Shown: positions 1-7,784 of the stretch, piece by piece | Layout of the letters: the number at the start of each line of letters is the position of its first letter | Position numbering within the stretch: position 1 is the stretch's first letter | Assembly: GCA_030539275.1 (NCBI GenBank) | Contig: JAUNSK010000003.1 | Coordinates: 157,082-221,081, forward strand | Length of the DNA: 64,000 bases | Direction: 5' to 3' | Source of the DNA: Oscillospiraceae bacterium | GTDB taxonomy: Bacteria > Bacillota > Clostridia > Oscillospirales > Ruminococcaceae | Program-made: the position numbers and the translations under genes | The notes under the pieces: model-generated | Told to the model about the DNA's origin: nothing | What the model saw: only the letters and a program-made list of their open reading frames with translations | The model's database searches: none

Positions 1-14
1 TTTAAGCGTGTCAG

Positions 15-443
15 TTAAATATATGTCGTACTGCTGCATGCATCACATATTCCGTAAAATACAGTCTGCTGAAGATCAACGCTGAAGTTATGTTTAGTCA
101 GAAGAAGATGAGAAATATCATTGAGCTCGTTGCTCTGTATATGAATAAGTCTTCCGCACAGCTTGCACTTGCAGTGAAAACAGTTGACTTCATGGCAGAC
201 CTTCTGTTCTCCGATATACTCATAGCATGCGCTGCTTGTTTCATCAATGATATATTTACGGACAATTCCTTCATCTGTCATTCTTTCGAGATGTCTGTAA
301 AGAGTAGCTGTTCCGATCGCTTTGCCGCTTCTTTCGAAATATTCTTTCAGATCATTTACTGTAACATGTACATGTGGTATAGTTTCAAGATATGTTATCA
401 GTTCTCTTAACTGTTTTGTTTTATACTGTCCTTTCGATTCCAA
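15..443 (-). CDS. Fur-family metal-dependent transcriptional repressor
   Basis: A 142-residue Fur-family repressor. The N-terminal half is the winged helix, with the recognition segment GTATLYRHLERM around residues 43-54. The C-terminal half is the metal-binding dimerisation domain, with HCKCKLCG near residue 90 and a second Cys pair (CDAC) at the end, the usual structural zinc site. The start is a TTG at 441-443, chosen because AGGAGG lies 8 bases before it on the minus strand. Two Fur-box-like palindromes lie just upstream, so it probably represses itself. Whether it senses iron (Fur) or zinc (Zur) cannot be read safely; the divergent, His-poor metal site differs from the PerR encoded at 12852. 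It is transcribed as a single gene and the 5' side of the window begins just past its stop. Confidence 0.85.
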   Translation of the reverse strand: MESKGQYKTKQLRELITYLETIPHVHVTVNDLKEYFERSGKAIGTATLYRHLERMTDEGIVRKYIIDETSSACYEYIGEQKVCHEVNCFHCKCKLCGRLIHIQSNELNDISHLLLTKHNFSVDLQQTVFYGICDACSSTTYI

Positions 444-460
444 GAATAATGCCTCCTGAT

Positions 461-477
461 TTGATAATCATTTTCAA
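461..477. promoter_or_regulatory. Fur-box-like operator, proximal copy
   Basis: The 17-base imperfect palindrome TTGATAATCATTTTCAA matches the 7-1-7 Fur-box layout (TGATAAT-n-ATTATCA). It lies 18 bases upstream of the TTG start of the Fur-family gene, next to its ribosome site. A repressor bound here would block its own transcription. Confidence 0.65.
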
Positions 478-516
478 TTTATTATACATTATGTTATCTA
501 TATTGTCAATATGAAT

Positions 517-533
517 TTGATTATCATTTTCAA
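517..533. promoter_or_regulatory. Fur-box-like operator, distal copy
   Basis: TTGATTATCATTTTCAA differs from the proximal box by one base. The centres are 56 bases apart. A near-identical pair in front of a Fur-family gene supports autoregulation. Confidence 0.65.
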
Positions 534-611
534 TTTTTAATGAAAGTTCAGTAAATATAATATCATTATTGACTGAGTTTGTAATAAATAACAAATAAAA
601 CGAAAATAAAT

Positions 612-639
612 AAAAAAAATGCAGCTGTTTTCAGCTGCA
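612..639 (-). terminator. Intrinsic terminator of the TSUP-gapN operon
   Basis: Perfect 8-base stem (TGCAGCTG / CAGCTGCA at 620-627 and 632-639) with a 4-base loop. On the minus strand it is followed by eight T residues. It lies directly downstream of the gapN stop. Confidence 0.85.
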
Positions 640-663
640 GAAGATTTTAGCAAAGGTATACGG

Positions 664-2127
664 TTACAGGTTAATATTTATGATCGTTGCCTTAGGTCTG
701 GTCATGGATTCTATTGAGTATTTGATTCCCTGGGTTCCCATTCCTGATGCCTTAACGCCGAGGAAAGGGAAGTGATCAGGTCCGCGTTCTGTTTTGTTGT
801 TTACCTGGACTGTTCCGACCTCAAGCTTGTCAGCAACATAAAAGGCATCATTAATATTGTTTGTAAAAACAGAGCTCTGAAGACCGTATTCTGATTCGTT
901 GGCTATTTTTATAGCTTCATCCTTGTCATGTACTCTTATCACCGGAACAACCGGTCCGAACGGTTCTTCCCACGCCAGACGCATATCTAAGGTAACGTAG
1001 TCAAAAAGGGTAGGCTCAACAAGATTTCCTGTCCTGCTTCCTCCGGCGATGAGCTTTGCTCCTTTTTGTTTTGCATCATCGATAAGTCCGCAGACAAAGT
1101 CTGCGGACTTTGTACTGATAAGAGGAACAACATCAAGTGCTTCATGTTCGAGGGGGTTTCCGACTTTGAGATCCAGTATCTTATTACGAAGGAGTTCAAC
1201 TAGCTTATCCGCAACTGTATCTATAACAATGATACGTTTTACGGCTGTACATCTCTGTCCGGAGTAAGAAAAAGCTCCGGCTACTATCTGACCTGCTGTC
1301 ATTTCAAGATCTGCATCGGCAAGTACAATAGCTGCATCCTTGCCCCCAAGCTCCATAAGTGCCGGTACCATTTCTGTGATCTTCGAAATATGCCTGCCTA
1401 TTTCTGTGCTACCTGTGAAGTTTATAAAGTCTACATCCTTATGCGTAGTAATATAATCACCTATTTCGCTGCCCTTACCCGTTACAGTGTTAAGAACACC
1501 GTCAGGAATTCCTGCGTGCTGAAATAGTCTTGCAAGATAGAGTCCTGAAAGGCTGCCCTGTGTTGCAGGTTTAAGAACGACAGTATTACCTGCTACAAGT
1601 GCCGGAGCTATTTTCGATACTGACAGATTTACCGGATAGTTAAACGGAGATATTGCAAGAACAACTCCGAGCGGTTCTCTTTTTACTACGGAGATCTTAT
1701 TGTTCTTAAAGCCCGGGAAGCTGTCACCAGGTAAGCTTTCACCGGTGATATTTTTGCCGCTGTCTGCTGTAAAACGAAGAAAATCAGCTGTTCTTACGAC
1801 TTCTGAACGTGCACTCTTATGATCTTTTCCTATTTCAAGGATCAGAAGATTTGCGATCTCTTCCTGATTTTCTATCAGCAGATCTGCTGCAGCATTGAGG
1901 ATTTCCGCACGTTCACTAACAGTTTTTATGCGCCATGCATCCTGTGCATTTCTTGCAGCTTCCATTGCTTCATCGACTTCTCCGGTTGTCATGGCAGGAA
2001 CACGCCCGACTATGCTGTCGTCGAGCGGTGAACGTATTTCTATAAATCTGCCGCTTGTACTGTCCTTCCATTCACCGTTTACAAGATTTCGGAATGATTT
2101 TTCTTCACTTCTTATTACACTGAACAT
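664..2127 (-). CDS. gapN: NADP-dependent glyceraldehyde-3-phosphate dehydrogenase (GapN, non-phosphorylating)
   Basis: A 487-residue aldehyde dehydrogenase, full length for GapN. GapN oxidises glyceraldehyde 3-phosphate directly to 3-phosphoglycerate, making NADPH and bypassing the ATP-yielding GAPDH/PGK step. Visible motifs are the general-base segment MELGGKDAAIVL (Glu in ELGGKD) and the catalytic cysteine in SGQRCTAVKR, a context typical of GapN rather than of general aldehyde dehydrogenases. FNYPVN and EEPFGPVVPV are further ALDH signatures. The ATG at 2125-2127 follows GGAGGC. The gene is last in an operon with two TSUP genes, and its start lies inside the 3' end of the preceding gene (23-base overlap), so translation may be coupled. 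A terminator follows. Confidence 0.9.
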   Translation of the reverse strand: MFSVIRSEEKSFRNLVNGEWKDSTSGRFIEIRSPLDDSIVGRVPAMTTGEVDEAMEAARNAQDAWRIKTVSERAEILNAAADLLIENQEEIANLLILEIGKDHKSARSEVVRTADFLRFTADSGKNITGESLPGDSFPGFKNNKISVVKREPLGVVLAISPFNYPVNLSVSKIAPALVAGNTVVLKPATQGSLSGLYLARLFQHAGIPDGVLNTVTGKGSEIGDYITTHKDVDFINFTGSTEIGRHISKITEMVPALMELGGKDAAIVLADADLEMTAGQIVAGAFSYSGQRCTAVKRIIVIDTVADKLVELLRNKILDLKVGNPLEHEALDVVPLISTKSADFVCGLIDDAKQKGAKLIAGGSRTGNLVEPTLFDYVTLDMRLAWEEPFGPVVPVIRVHDKDEAIKIANESEYGLQSSVFTNNINDAFYVADKLEVGTVQVNNKTERGPDHFPFLGVKASGMGTQGIKYSIESMTRPKATIININL

Positions 2128-2524
2128 TATTATTGCCTCCGGATAAATTAAGATTTTTATCAGATTTTTTTGACTTTGAAAAAATGTCCTTTAAACCTGC
2201 AAATATTATAAATACAGCGAATACCTTTCTCAGCCACTGGTTATCCAGTGCATGAGCCACATAAAATCCGGCTACGACCGCCACAGCCCCGATTGCAGAA
2301 CAGATAAGCGCAGTCTTTATATCTATCATTTTGTTTTTAATATGAAGTATCACTGCAAGGATAGTTATTGGTATGAAAAAAAGAAGGTTGATGCCCTGTG
2401 CGCCCTTCTGGGCAGTTTCAGTAAACAAAGCAAGGTATACTACCAGAACAAAACCTCCGCCAAGTCCCATTGAAGCAAGTATACCTGCTGCAAATCCTAC
2501 CAGAGACGAAAAAAAGAAATTCAT
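2105..2524 (-). CDS. TSUP (TauE/SafE) family permease, second half-size subunit
   Basis: A 139-residue hydrophobic protein with about four membrane segments and the TSUP signature near its N terminus (ASMGLGGGFVLVVYL). Full-length TSUP permeases have two such repeats in about 250 residues; this gene carries only one. Its ATG overlaps the stop of the preceding half-size TSUP gene in an ATGA arrangement (2521-2524), indicating translational coupling and a likely heterodimer. The family exports or imports sulfur-containing organic anions or other small anions; the substrate cannot be told from sequence. The last about 20 residues are polar and overlap the start of gapN. Confidence 0.8.
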   Translation of the reverse strand: MNFFFSSLVGFAAGILASMGLGGGFVLVVYLALFTETAQKGAQGINLLFFIPITILAVILHIKNKMIDIKTALICSAIGAVAVVAGFYVAHALDNQWLRKVFAVFIIFAGLKDIFSKSKKSDKNLNLSGGNNNVQCNKK

Positions 2525-2886
2525 GAGAACAACATCACCGTCCCTGATACAGCAAGTATCAGACCGAAGAGACGGTGAAGCTTGTCTGTTTTTATTTTTT
2601 TAAGGACAAACGTTCCGAGTACAGCACCGCATAATCCTCCGGGTACAAACATAAGTCCGTTTTTGTATTCAATATGTCCGTATACTGCATAAAAAGCAAA
2701 GCTTATTATACTCATGACCAGTATCATAAGAGTAGCGCTGGCGTGAGCTTTACGTTCATCTCCTATAAGATTTCTCAGAAACATTACTGCAACTACACCG
2801 CCGCCGCTTCCGAACAGACCATTGAGAAATCCGCTTATAACTCCTGCAGCTGTCAGCTTTACCGGCCGTTTATTATTTTCATCCAC
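2521..2886 (-). CDS. TSUP (TauE/SafE) family permease, first half-size subunit
   Basis: A 121-residue membrane protein carrying one TSUP repeat: GVISGFLNGLFGSGGGVVAVMFL near the N terminus, then three more hydrophobic segments. It probably pairs with the next gene to form one complete transporter, since neither has the two repeats of the usual single-chain protein. The start is a GTG at 2884-2886 with GGAG just upstream at unusually short spacing; no in-frame alternative with a better ribosome site is present. It is the first gene of the operon that ends with gapN. Confidence 0.8.
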   Translation of the reverse strand: MDENNKRPVKLTAAGVISGFLNGLFGSGGGVVAVMFLRNLIGDERKAHASATLMILVMSIISFAFYAVYGHIEYKNGLMFVPGGLCGAVLGTFVLKKIKTDKLHRLFGLILAVSGTVMLFS

Positions 2887-3127
2887 ATACTCCGCACCTT
2901 TCGTATTTTAATATCAGGTATTGTTTCACATTCATGTCCGGATTATGTGTTTTTAGTATTGCTGTCTTAAAAAAGAAAGAAATAAAATTTTAAAAAAAAC
3001 AGATAAAGGTATTTAATAATTATTTATTGTATATTACACCATATGGGATAAGATAATATATATGGAAAATATACCATTTTTGTAATAAAAAAATTATATG
3101 AAAATTGAAATAAATTCACAAAAAATA

Positions 3128-3156
3128 TTGAATATTGTTAATTAATATGGTATAAT
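3128..3156 (+). promoter_or_regulatory. Sigma-A promoter with extended -10
   Basis: TTGAAT at 3128-3133, a 17-base spacer and TATAAT at 3151-3156 preceded by TGG (extended -10). Transcription would start near 3163, leaving a leader of about 460 bases before the acetyltransferase start at 3625. Confidence 0.7.
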
Positions 3157-3162
3157 AACTTC

Positions 3163-3624
3163 AATAGGTCTCATATGAAAGTTTCTTATGGGACATGCTT
3201 ATAAGGGGGATGATAGTTTTTCAGTATTTTATGATTTCTGATCCGGCGTTTAATAATATGTGGATATCAACGACGACCGACAATATTTATCTTATTAACA
3301 TAACATACACAACCTCACCAATACTTTTTATCAATGATGTATGATGTTCTGCTTCATAAAAGTTCACAGCACCAAAAGCTTAACATAAACAAACACGATA
3401 AGATAAAAAGTAATTCATACTAAAACTTCAGAAATAATTTTTGTGAATACATAACATTGAAGTAATTATATCCACACAGATTCTTTGCGTAAATTATGCA
3501 TGATAGAAGAGTGATGAAAGAATTTAGTTTGAGGAAAACAGTCCTGTTTGGCATATCTGTTTTATGCCTTTTCTGCAATTTGTTATGAAAATCACATAAT
3601 TATTATTTTACGGGGGGTTTAGTT
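3163..3624 (+). other. Long gene-poor leader upstream of the GNAT gene
   Basis: No convincing gene lies here. There is a short stem-loop right after the presumed transcription start (GTCTCAT at about 3168-3174 pairing with ATGGGAC at 3188-3194, one G-T pair). A 44-codon reading frame at 3210-3344 follows a G-rich stretch that touches its ATG. A weak hairpin (GGCAT/ATGCC, 3550-3568) is followed by TTTTCT. I do not recognise a known riboswitch. It may be an unannotated small RNA, a regulated leader, or simply a long 5' untranslated region. The rest of the gap (2887-3127) is AT-rich, with no feature I can support. Confidence 0.3.
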
Positions 3625-4179
3625 ATGAAAGTTAAAACAACAAATACCAAAGTACAAGATAATACACAAGACAATAAAATAGTTCTCAGGAGGCTTGAGG
3701 ATTCGGATGTCAGGTTAGTAGAAAAATGGCTTCACGTTTCTCATGTAGCCCAGTGGTATCATGAGCCTTCCGAGTGGATCGATGAAATAAAGAAACGTAA
3801 AAGTGATTACAGATGGCTGCATCATTTTATTGCTGAGCATGATGGAGTTCCTATAGGTTTCTGTCAGTACTATGAATACCAGAAAAGCGGTGAGACATGG
3901 AATGGAGAAACTGATCCTGACGGAGCATACAGTATAGATTATATGATAGGGGATTCATATTATCTGAACAAAGGTTATGGAAAAGAAATGGTCAAGCAGC
4001 TGATGGAAAAAATAGAGAAGTTATCAGATTCAAAGCGAATCATCGTTCAGCCTGATGAAGAGAATATTGTATCCTGCAATACGCTTATATCCTGCGGATT
4101 TCAGTTTGACGGAACTGATGAGATCTATGTACTTAACTTTGAATCTGAAAATGACCAGATGGATGATTTTATTTTTTGA
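3625..4179 (+). CDS. GNAT N-acetyltransferase, AAC(6')-like fold
   Basis: A 184-residue GNAT acetyltransferase that would transfer an acetyl group from acetyl-CoA to an amine. The layout resembles the AAC(6')-I branch: an N-terminal R-R-L-x-x-x-D segment, the WLHVSHVAQWYHEP motif, GVPIGFCQYYEY, the ETDPDGAYSIDYMIG acidic segment, and NKGYGKEMV as the acetyl-CoA pyrophosphate loop (usual R/Q-x-x-G-x-G/A). The end NTLISCGFQFDG matches the usual C-terminal motif. That resemblance does not show aminoglycoside activity; many chromosomal relatives have unknown substrates. The ATG follows a G-rich ribosome site (GGGGGG) about 7 bases upstream. It is a single gene with its own leader and terminator. 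Confidence 0.8.
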   Translation: MKVKTTNTKVQDNTQDNKIVLRRLEDSDVRLVEKWLHVSHVAQWYHEPSEWIDEIKKRKSDYRWLHHFIAEHDGVPIGFCQYYEYQKSGETWNGETDPDGAYSIDYMIGDSYYLNKGYGKEMVKQLMEKIEKLSDSKRIIVQPDEENIVSCNTLISCGFQFDGTDEIYVLNFESENDQMDDFIF

Positions 4180-4270
4180 GAGAAAATAGAGAAAAGTATA
4201 AAAGTATAAAAAAATTTGGGTTAAGAGTTTACCGGACAGTATTAGAAAAAAGAATAATAATTGAATTTGT

Positions 4271-4311
4271 ACAAAAGCGCTGACGTCAGTATATGATGTC
4301 AGCGCTTTTGT
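4271..4311. terminator. Intrinsic terminator after the acetyltransferase gene
   Basis: Perfect 14-base stem (ACAAAAGCGCTGAC at 4271-4284 with its complement at 4298-4311) and a 13-base loop. The stem ends in A/T tracts on both sides. Between it and the next gene (4312-4493) the only signal is a TATAAT at 4431-4436 without a good -35 element, which could be an activator-dependent promoter for the importer operon. Confidence 0.8.
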
Positions 4312-4493
4312 ATGTATATATCATTTTTTAACAATTATTTTTTTGTATAAAAACATATCTTTCTCACACAATAAAATCATATTACATCATTTTGGCATTC
4401 TTTTTTCAGTCATATTTTTATCATTGTCTTTATAATGAAATCTGCAAGAAATATGAACTGGGCCAAGAAAGATATATTTGGAGGTTTATAAAT

Positions 4494-5891
4494 ATGAAAA
4501 TTAAAAAAATTGCTGCAGCAATGCTTTCTGCAGTATTGATGTCGGCAGTTGTGACTGGCTGCGGCAGCAACGGAAGTTCAGGATCATCAGGCGGACAGTC
4601 TGGTTCATCTGCTTCAGGATCTTCACAATCAGCTAATGTCAAATCCATCAGATATCTGAACTTCAAACCTGAAATTGCAGGAGCATACCAGAAGATCTCT
4701 GATGCTTATAAAGAAGAGACCGGAATAGAGGTCATAGTAGATACAGCTGCCAACAACACATATGAACAGACACTGGCAGCAAAGATGTCAACAAGTGAGG
4801 CACCGGCAATATTCCAGATAAACGGACCCAGAGGATATCTGAGCTGGAAGGACTACTGCGCTGATCTTACAGATACCGAACTTTACAAGCATCTGACAGA
4901 CAAGTCACTGGCTGTTATGGCAGATGATAAGGCATATGGTATTCCGTATGTTGTTGAAGGTTATGGAATCATCTATAACAACGCAATCATGGAAAAATAT
5001 TTTCAGTCGGATTTCAAAGGTGTAAACTACAATTCAATGGAAGAGGTCAGGAGCTTCTCAGCACTTAAGGAAGTGGCTGAGGATATGCAGAGTCATGCAT
5101 CTGAGCTTGGCATTACAGGTGTATTTGCAAATACTTCTCTGAAATCAGGCGAGGACTGGAGATGGCAGACACACCTTGCAAATATTCCGATTTACTATGA
5201 ATTTACCAAGAATCAGACAGACCTTACAAGTGATGCTGTAAAGCAGATAAAGTTTGAGTATGCTGATAATTACCGTAATATTTTTGATCTGTATACTGAT
5301 AATTCAACAGTTGACAAGAAGCTTCTCGGATCAAAGCTTGTTGATGAATCAATGGCTGAATTTGCTCTGGGACAGTGCGCTATGGTACAGAACGGAAACT
5401 GGGCATGGGGACAGATAAGTTCAGTTGCAGGAAATGTTGTCAGCGAAAATGATATAAAATATCTTCCGATATATACAGGTATCGAAGGTGAGGAAAATCA
5501 GGGACTGTGTATAGGAACTGAAAACTTCTACTGTGTAAATGCCAAAGCAAGTGAAGAAGTCCAGAAGGCAGCCGAAGACTTCCTTTACTGGCTCTACTCA
5601 TCAGACAAGGGCAAACAGTTTGTAATCAAGGATCTCGGATTTATTCCTCCGTTTGACACATTTACTGAGCAGGAATCACCTGATGATCCTCTTGCAAAAG
5701 AAATAATCAGATGGATGAAAAAAGATAAGATCAATACAATTCCGTGGAACTTCACACTGTTCCCGAGCCAGACTTTCAAGGATAATTTCGGATCAGCCCT
5801 CCTGCAGTATGCACAGGGAAAAATGACATGGGATCAGGTCAAGGAACTTGTAGTAAATGACTGGTCATCAGAATATGAAGCAATAGGTTAG
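4494..5891 (+). CDS. Sugar ABC transporter substrate-binding lipoprotein
   Basis: A 465-residue extracellular solute-binding protein (family 1, MalE/MsmE type). Residues 1-21 form a lipoprotein signal ending in VVTGC, with Cys as the lipidated residue, followed by a Gly/Ser-rich flexible linker to about residue 45. The mature domain has the usual hinge segments (for example PAIFQINGP and NGNWAWGQI). I chose the ATG at 4494 rather than the longer upstream frame because GGAGG precedes it by 9 bases and the lipoprotein signal begins there. It would capture an oligosaccharide and deliver it to the two permeases downstream. Co-transcription with a glucanotransferase/phosphorylase fusion points to malto-oligosaccharides. 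Confidence 0.9.
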   Translation: MKIKKIAAAMLSAVLMSAVVTGCGSNGSSGSSGGQSGSSASGSSQSANVKSIRYLNFKPEIAGAYQKISDAYKEETGIEVIVDTAANNTYEQTLAAKMSTSEAPAIFQINGPRGYLSWKDYCADLTDTELYKHLTDKSLAVMADDKAYGIPYVVEGYGIIYNNAIMEKYFQSDFKGVNYNSMEEVRSFSALKEVAEDMQSHASELGITGVFANTSLKSGEDWRWQTHLANIPIYYEFTKNQTDLTSDAVKQIKFEYADNYRNIFDLYTDNSTVDKKLLGSKLVDESMAEFALGQCAMVQNGNWAWGQISSVAGNVVSENDIKYLPIYTGIEGEENQGLCIGTENFYCVNAKASEEVQKAAEDFLYWLYSSDKGKQFVIKDLGFIPPFDTFTEQESPDDPLAKEIIRWMKKDKINTIPWNFTLFPSQTFKDNFGSALLQYAQGKMTWDQVKELVVNDWSSEYEAIG

Positions 5892-5909
5892 AGCGCTTAA
5901 TACAGACTG

Positions 5910-5936
5910 CAGTGCCTCACTTTATGCGGGGCACTG
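5910..5936 (+). other. Intercistronic stem-loop between binding protein and permease genes
   Basis: CAGTGCC (5910-5916) pairs with GGCACTG (5930-5936) around a 13-base loop, without a following T tract. Such hairpins after binding-protein genes commonly stabilise the upstream mRNA so that more binding protein than permease is made; that role is inferred here. Confidence 0.55.
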
Positions 5937-5954
5937 TGTTAAAGGGGAAGAGTT

Positions 5955-6800
5955 ATGAATAAAAGACTGAACAGATACATGCCTCTGTTTGTACTGCCTA
6001 CACTTATAGCTTTTATTATATTTTTTGTCATTCCTTTTATCATGGGTATTTATCTGTCATTTACAAAGTTTACGACAGTAACAAATACTCAGTGGGTTGG
6101 ATTCGGCAACTACGTAAGAGCATTTAAAACAAATAATGATTTCACACATGCATTATGGTTTACCGTAAGGTTTACAATTGTATCTGTAATTACTGTAAAT
6201 GTATTTGCTTTTCTCTTGGCACTTGCACTTACTAAATCACTCAAGGGGACAAACGTATTCCGTACAATATTTTTTATGCCTAATCTGATAGGCGGTATTG
6301 TGCTGGGTTATATATGGAATCTTATTATCAACGGTGTGCTTCATTATTTTGGTGTTGATATCACATTTGATGCAAGGTATGGTTTCTGGGGACTTGTCAT
6401 ACTGATGAACTGGCAGCTGATAGGTTATATGATGGTTATTTATATTGCCGGACTTCAGAATATTTCAGGCGATCTTCTGGAGGCAGCCTCGATAGACGGA
6501 GCATCATCTGCTACAAAACTGTTTAAGATCACTATTCCGATGGTTATGCCTTCGATAACGATCTGCATGTTTCTGACGCTTACAAATTCCTTCAAGCTTT
6601 TCGATCAGAACCTTGCACTTACGTCAGGTGCACCAGGCAGAGAAACTGCAATGCTTGCACTTGATATTTATGATACTTTTTACGGCAGAATAGGCTGGCA
6701 GGGTGTAGGACAGGCCAAGGCAGTTGTATTTTTTATTATTGTAGCGATAATTGCATTTATACAGCTGAGATTAACCAGAAGCAAGGAGATAGATAACTAG
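5955..6800 (+). CDS. Sugar ABC transporter permease (MalF/UgpA type)
   Basis: A 281-residue inner-membrane permease with about six membrane segments. The cytoplasmic EAA loop, which contacts the ATPase, is visible as EAASIDGASSATKLFKITIP near residue 180. It belongs to the carbohydrate uptake transporter-1 family and pairs with the next permease. GGGGAAGAG lies upstream of the ATG. No ATPase gene is present in the cluster, so it probably uses a shared multi-sugar ATPase (MsmX/MalK type) encoded elsewhere, as is common in Gram-positive bacteria. Confidence 0.9.
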   Translation: MNKRLNRYMPLFVLPTLIAFIIFFVIPFIMGIYLSFTKFTTVTNTQWVGFGNYVRAFKTNNDFTHALWFTVRFTIVSVITVNVFAFLLALALTKSLKGTNVFRTIFFMPNLIGGIVLGYIWNLIINGVLHYFGVDITFDARYGFWGLVILMNWQLIGYMMVIYIAGLQNISGDLLEAASIDGASSATKLFKITIPMVMPSITICMFLTLTNSFKLFDQNLALTSGAPGRETAMLALDIYDTFYGRIGWQGVGQAKAVVFFIIVAIIAFIQLRLTRSKEIDN

Positions 6801-6801
6801 T

Positions 6802-7647
6802 ATGAGTATTAACAGTAAAAATAAAGTATCTGCAGCGTGGCTGACAGCATTGCTTTGTCTGTTGTCTGTCATATTTCTGGCTCCTGTATTTATAATACTG
6901 ATAAATTCCTTCAAGTCAAAGCTGTATATAATGGGTACTCCGTTTACGTTGCCGAACCCGGATACATTTGTCGGATTTCAGAATTATGTAAACGGCGTAA
7001 AATCATCAGATCTTATACTTTCATTCGGCCGGTCAGTGTTCATTACTGTATTTTCAGTATTTGCGATAATTTTTCTGACATCAATGACTGCTTGGTTTAT
7101 TGTCAGGGTCAATAACGCATTTACAAAGATCATCTACTATGCTTTTGTATTCAGTATGATCGTCCCTTTCCAGATGGTCATGTTTACGATGACTTATACA
7201 GTTAATGTTCTGAGATTCAACAATCCTGTCGGTATAATTCCGGTCTATCTGGGATTCGGATCAGGGCTTTCAGTCTTTATGATGACAGGCTTTCTGCGAA
7301 GTGTACCTATGGATCTTGAAGAAGCCGCTATGATAGACGGTTGTACAGGACCTCAGATCTTCTTCAGAATAGTATTTCCGATAATGAAGCCGACCCTTAT
7401 AACAGTAGCGATCCTTAATGCGATGTGGATATGGAATGATTATCTGCTGCCTTATCTTATACTAGGCAGTACAAATAAAACGATGCCTGTAGCGATCCAG
7501 CTTGCAATGCAGGGCGCTTACGGTTCTGTTGACTGGGGTGGATTTATGGCTATGCTTGTGCTTGCGATCATACCTATTGTCATATTCTATCTGTTCGGAC
7601 AAAAGTATATTATCAAGGGTGTAATGGCCGGTGCTGTTAAGGGATGA
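6802..7647 (+). CDS. Sugar ABC transporter permease (MalG/UgpE type)
   Basis: A 281-residue second permease subunit, six membrane segments, starting one base after the stop of the first permease. The EAA loop is EEAAMIDGCTGPQIFFRIVFP around residue 175. With the preceding gene it forms the membrane channel of the importer. A 137-base gap with a possible stem-loop (7689-7698 pairing with 7722-7732) separates it from the glucan-processing gene, without an obvious terminator or promoter, so one operon is likely. Confidence 0.9.
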   Translation: MSINSKNKVSAAWLTALLCLLSVIFLAPVFIILINSFKSKLYIMGTPFTLPNPDTFVGFQNYVNGVKSSDLILSFGRSVFITVFSVFAIIFLTSMTAWFIVRVNNAFTKIIYYAFVFSMIVPFQMVMFTMTYTVNVLRFNNPVGIIPVYLGFGSGLSVFMMTGFLRSVPMDLEEAAMIDGCTGPQIFFRIVFPIMKPTLITVAILNAMWIWNDYLLPYLILGSTNKTMPVAIQLAMQGAYGSVDWGGFMAMLVLAIIPIVIFYLFGQKYIIKGVMAGAVKG

Positions 7648-7784
7648 CGTTTACAGCATATAAAAACACAGGATATGAAATACAGATTTTCAGGACTGAC
7701 GGCGATTATTTATAACCGCTGCAGTTCCTGAAGCGTTATGGTGTCTTATTTTAAGACTACATAAGGCTTAATTGGAGGTTTAAA

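Noticed and set aside
3210-3344. Small 44-codon gene in the acetyltransferase leader
   Set aside because: The G-rich stretch touches the ATG, leaving no normal spacing, and the composition is like the AT-rich surroundings. I kept it only as a remark.
3625-4179. Aminoglycoside 6'-acetyltransferase resistance gene
   Set aside because: The fold fits the AAC(6') branch, but residues that define drug specificity cannot be judged by eye and the gene is not on a mobile element.
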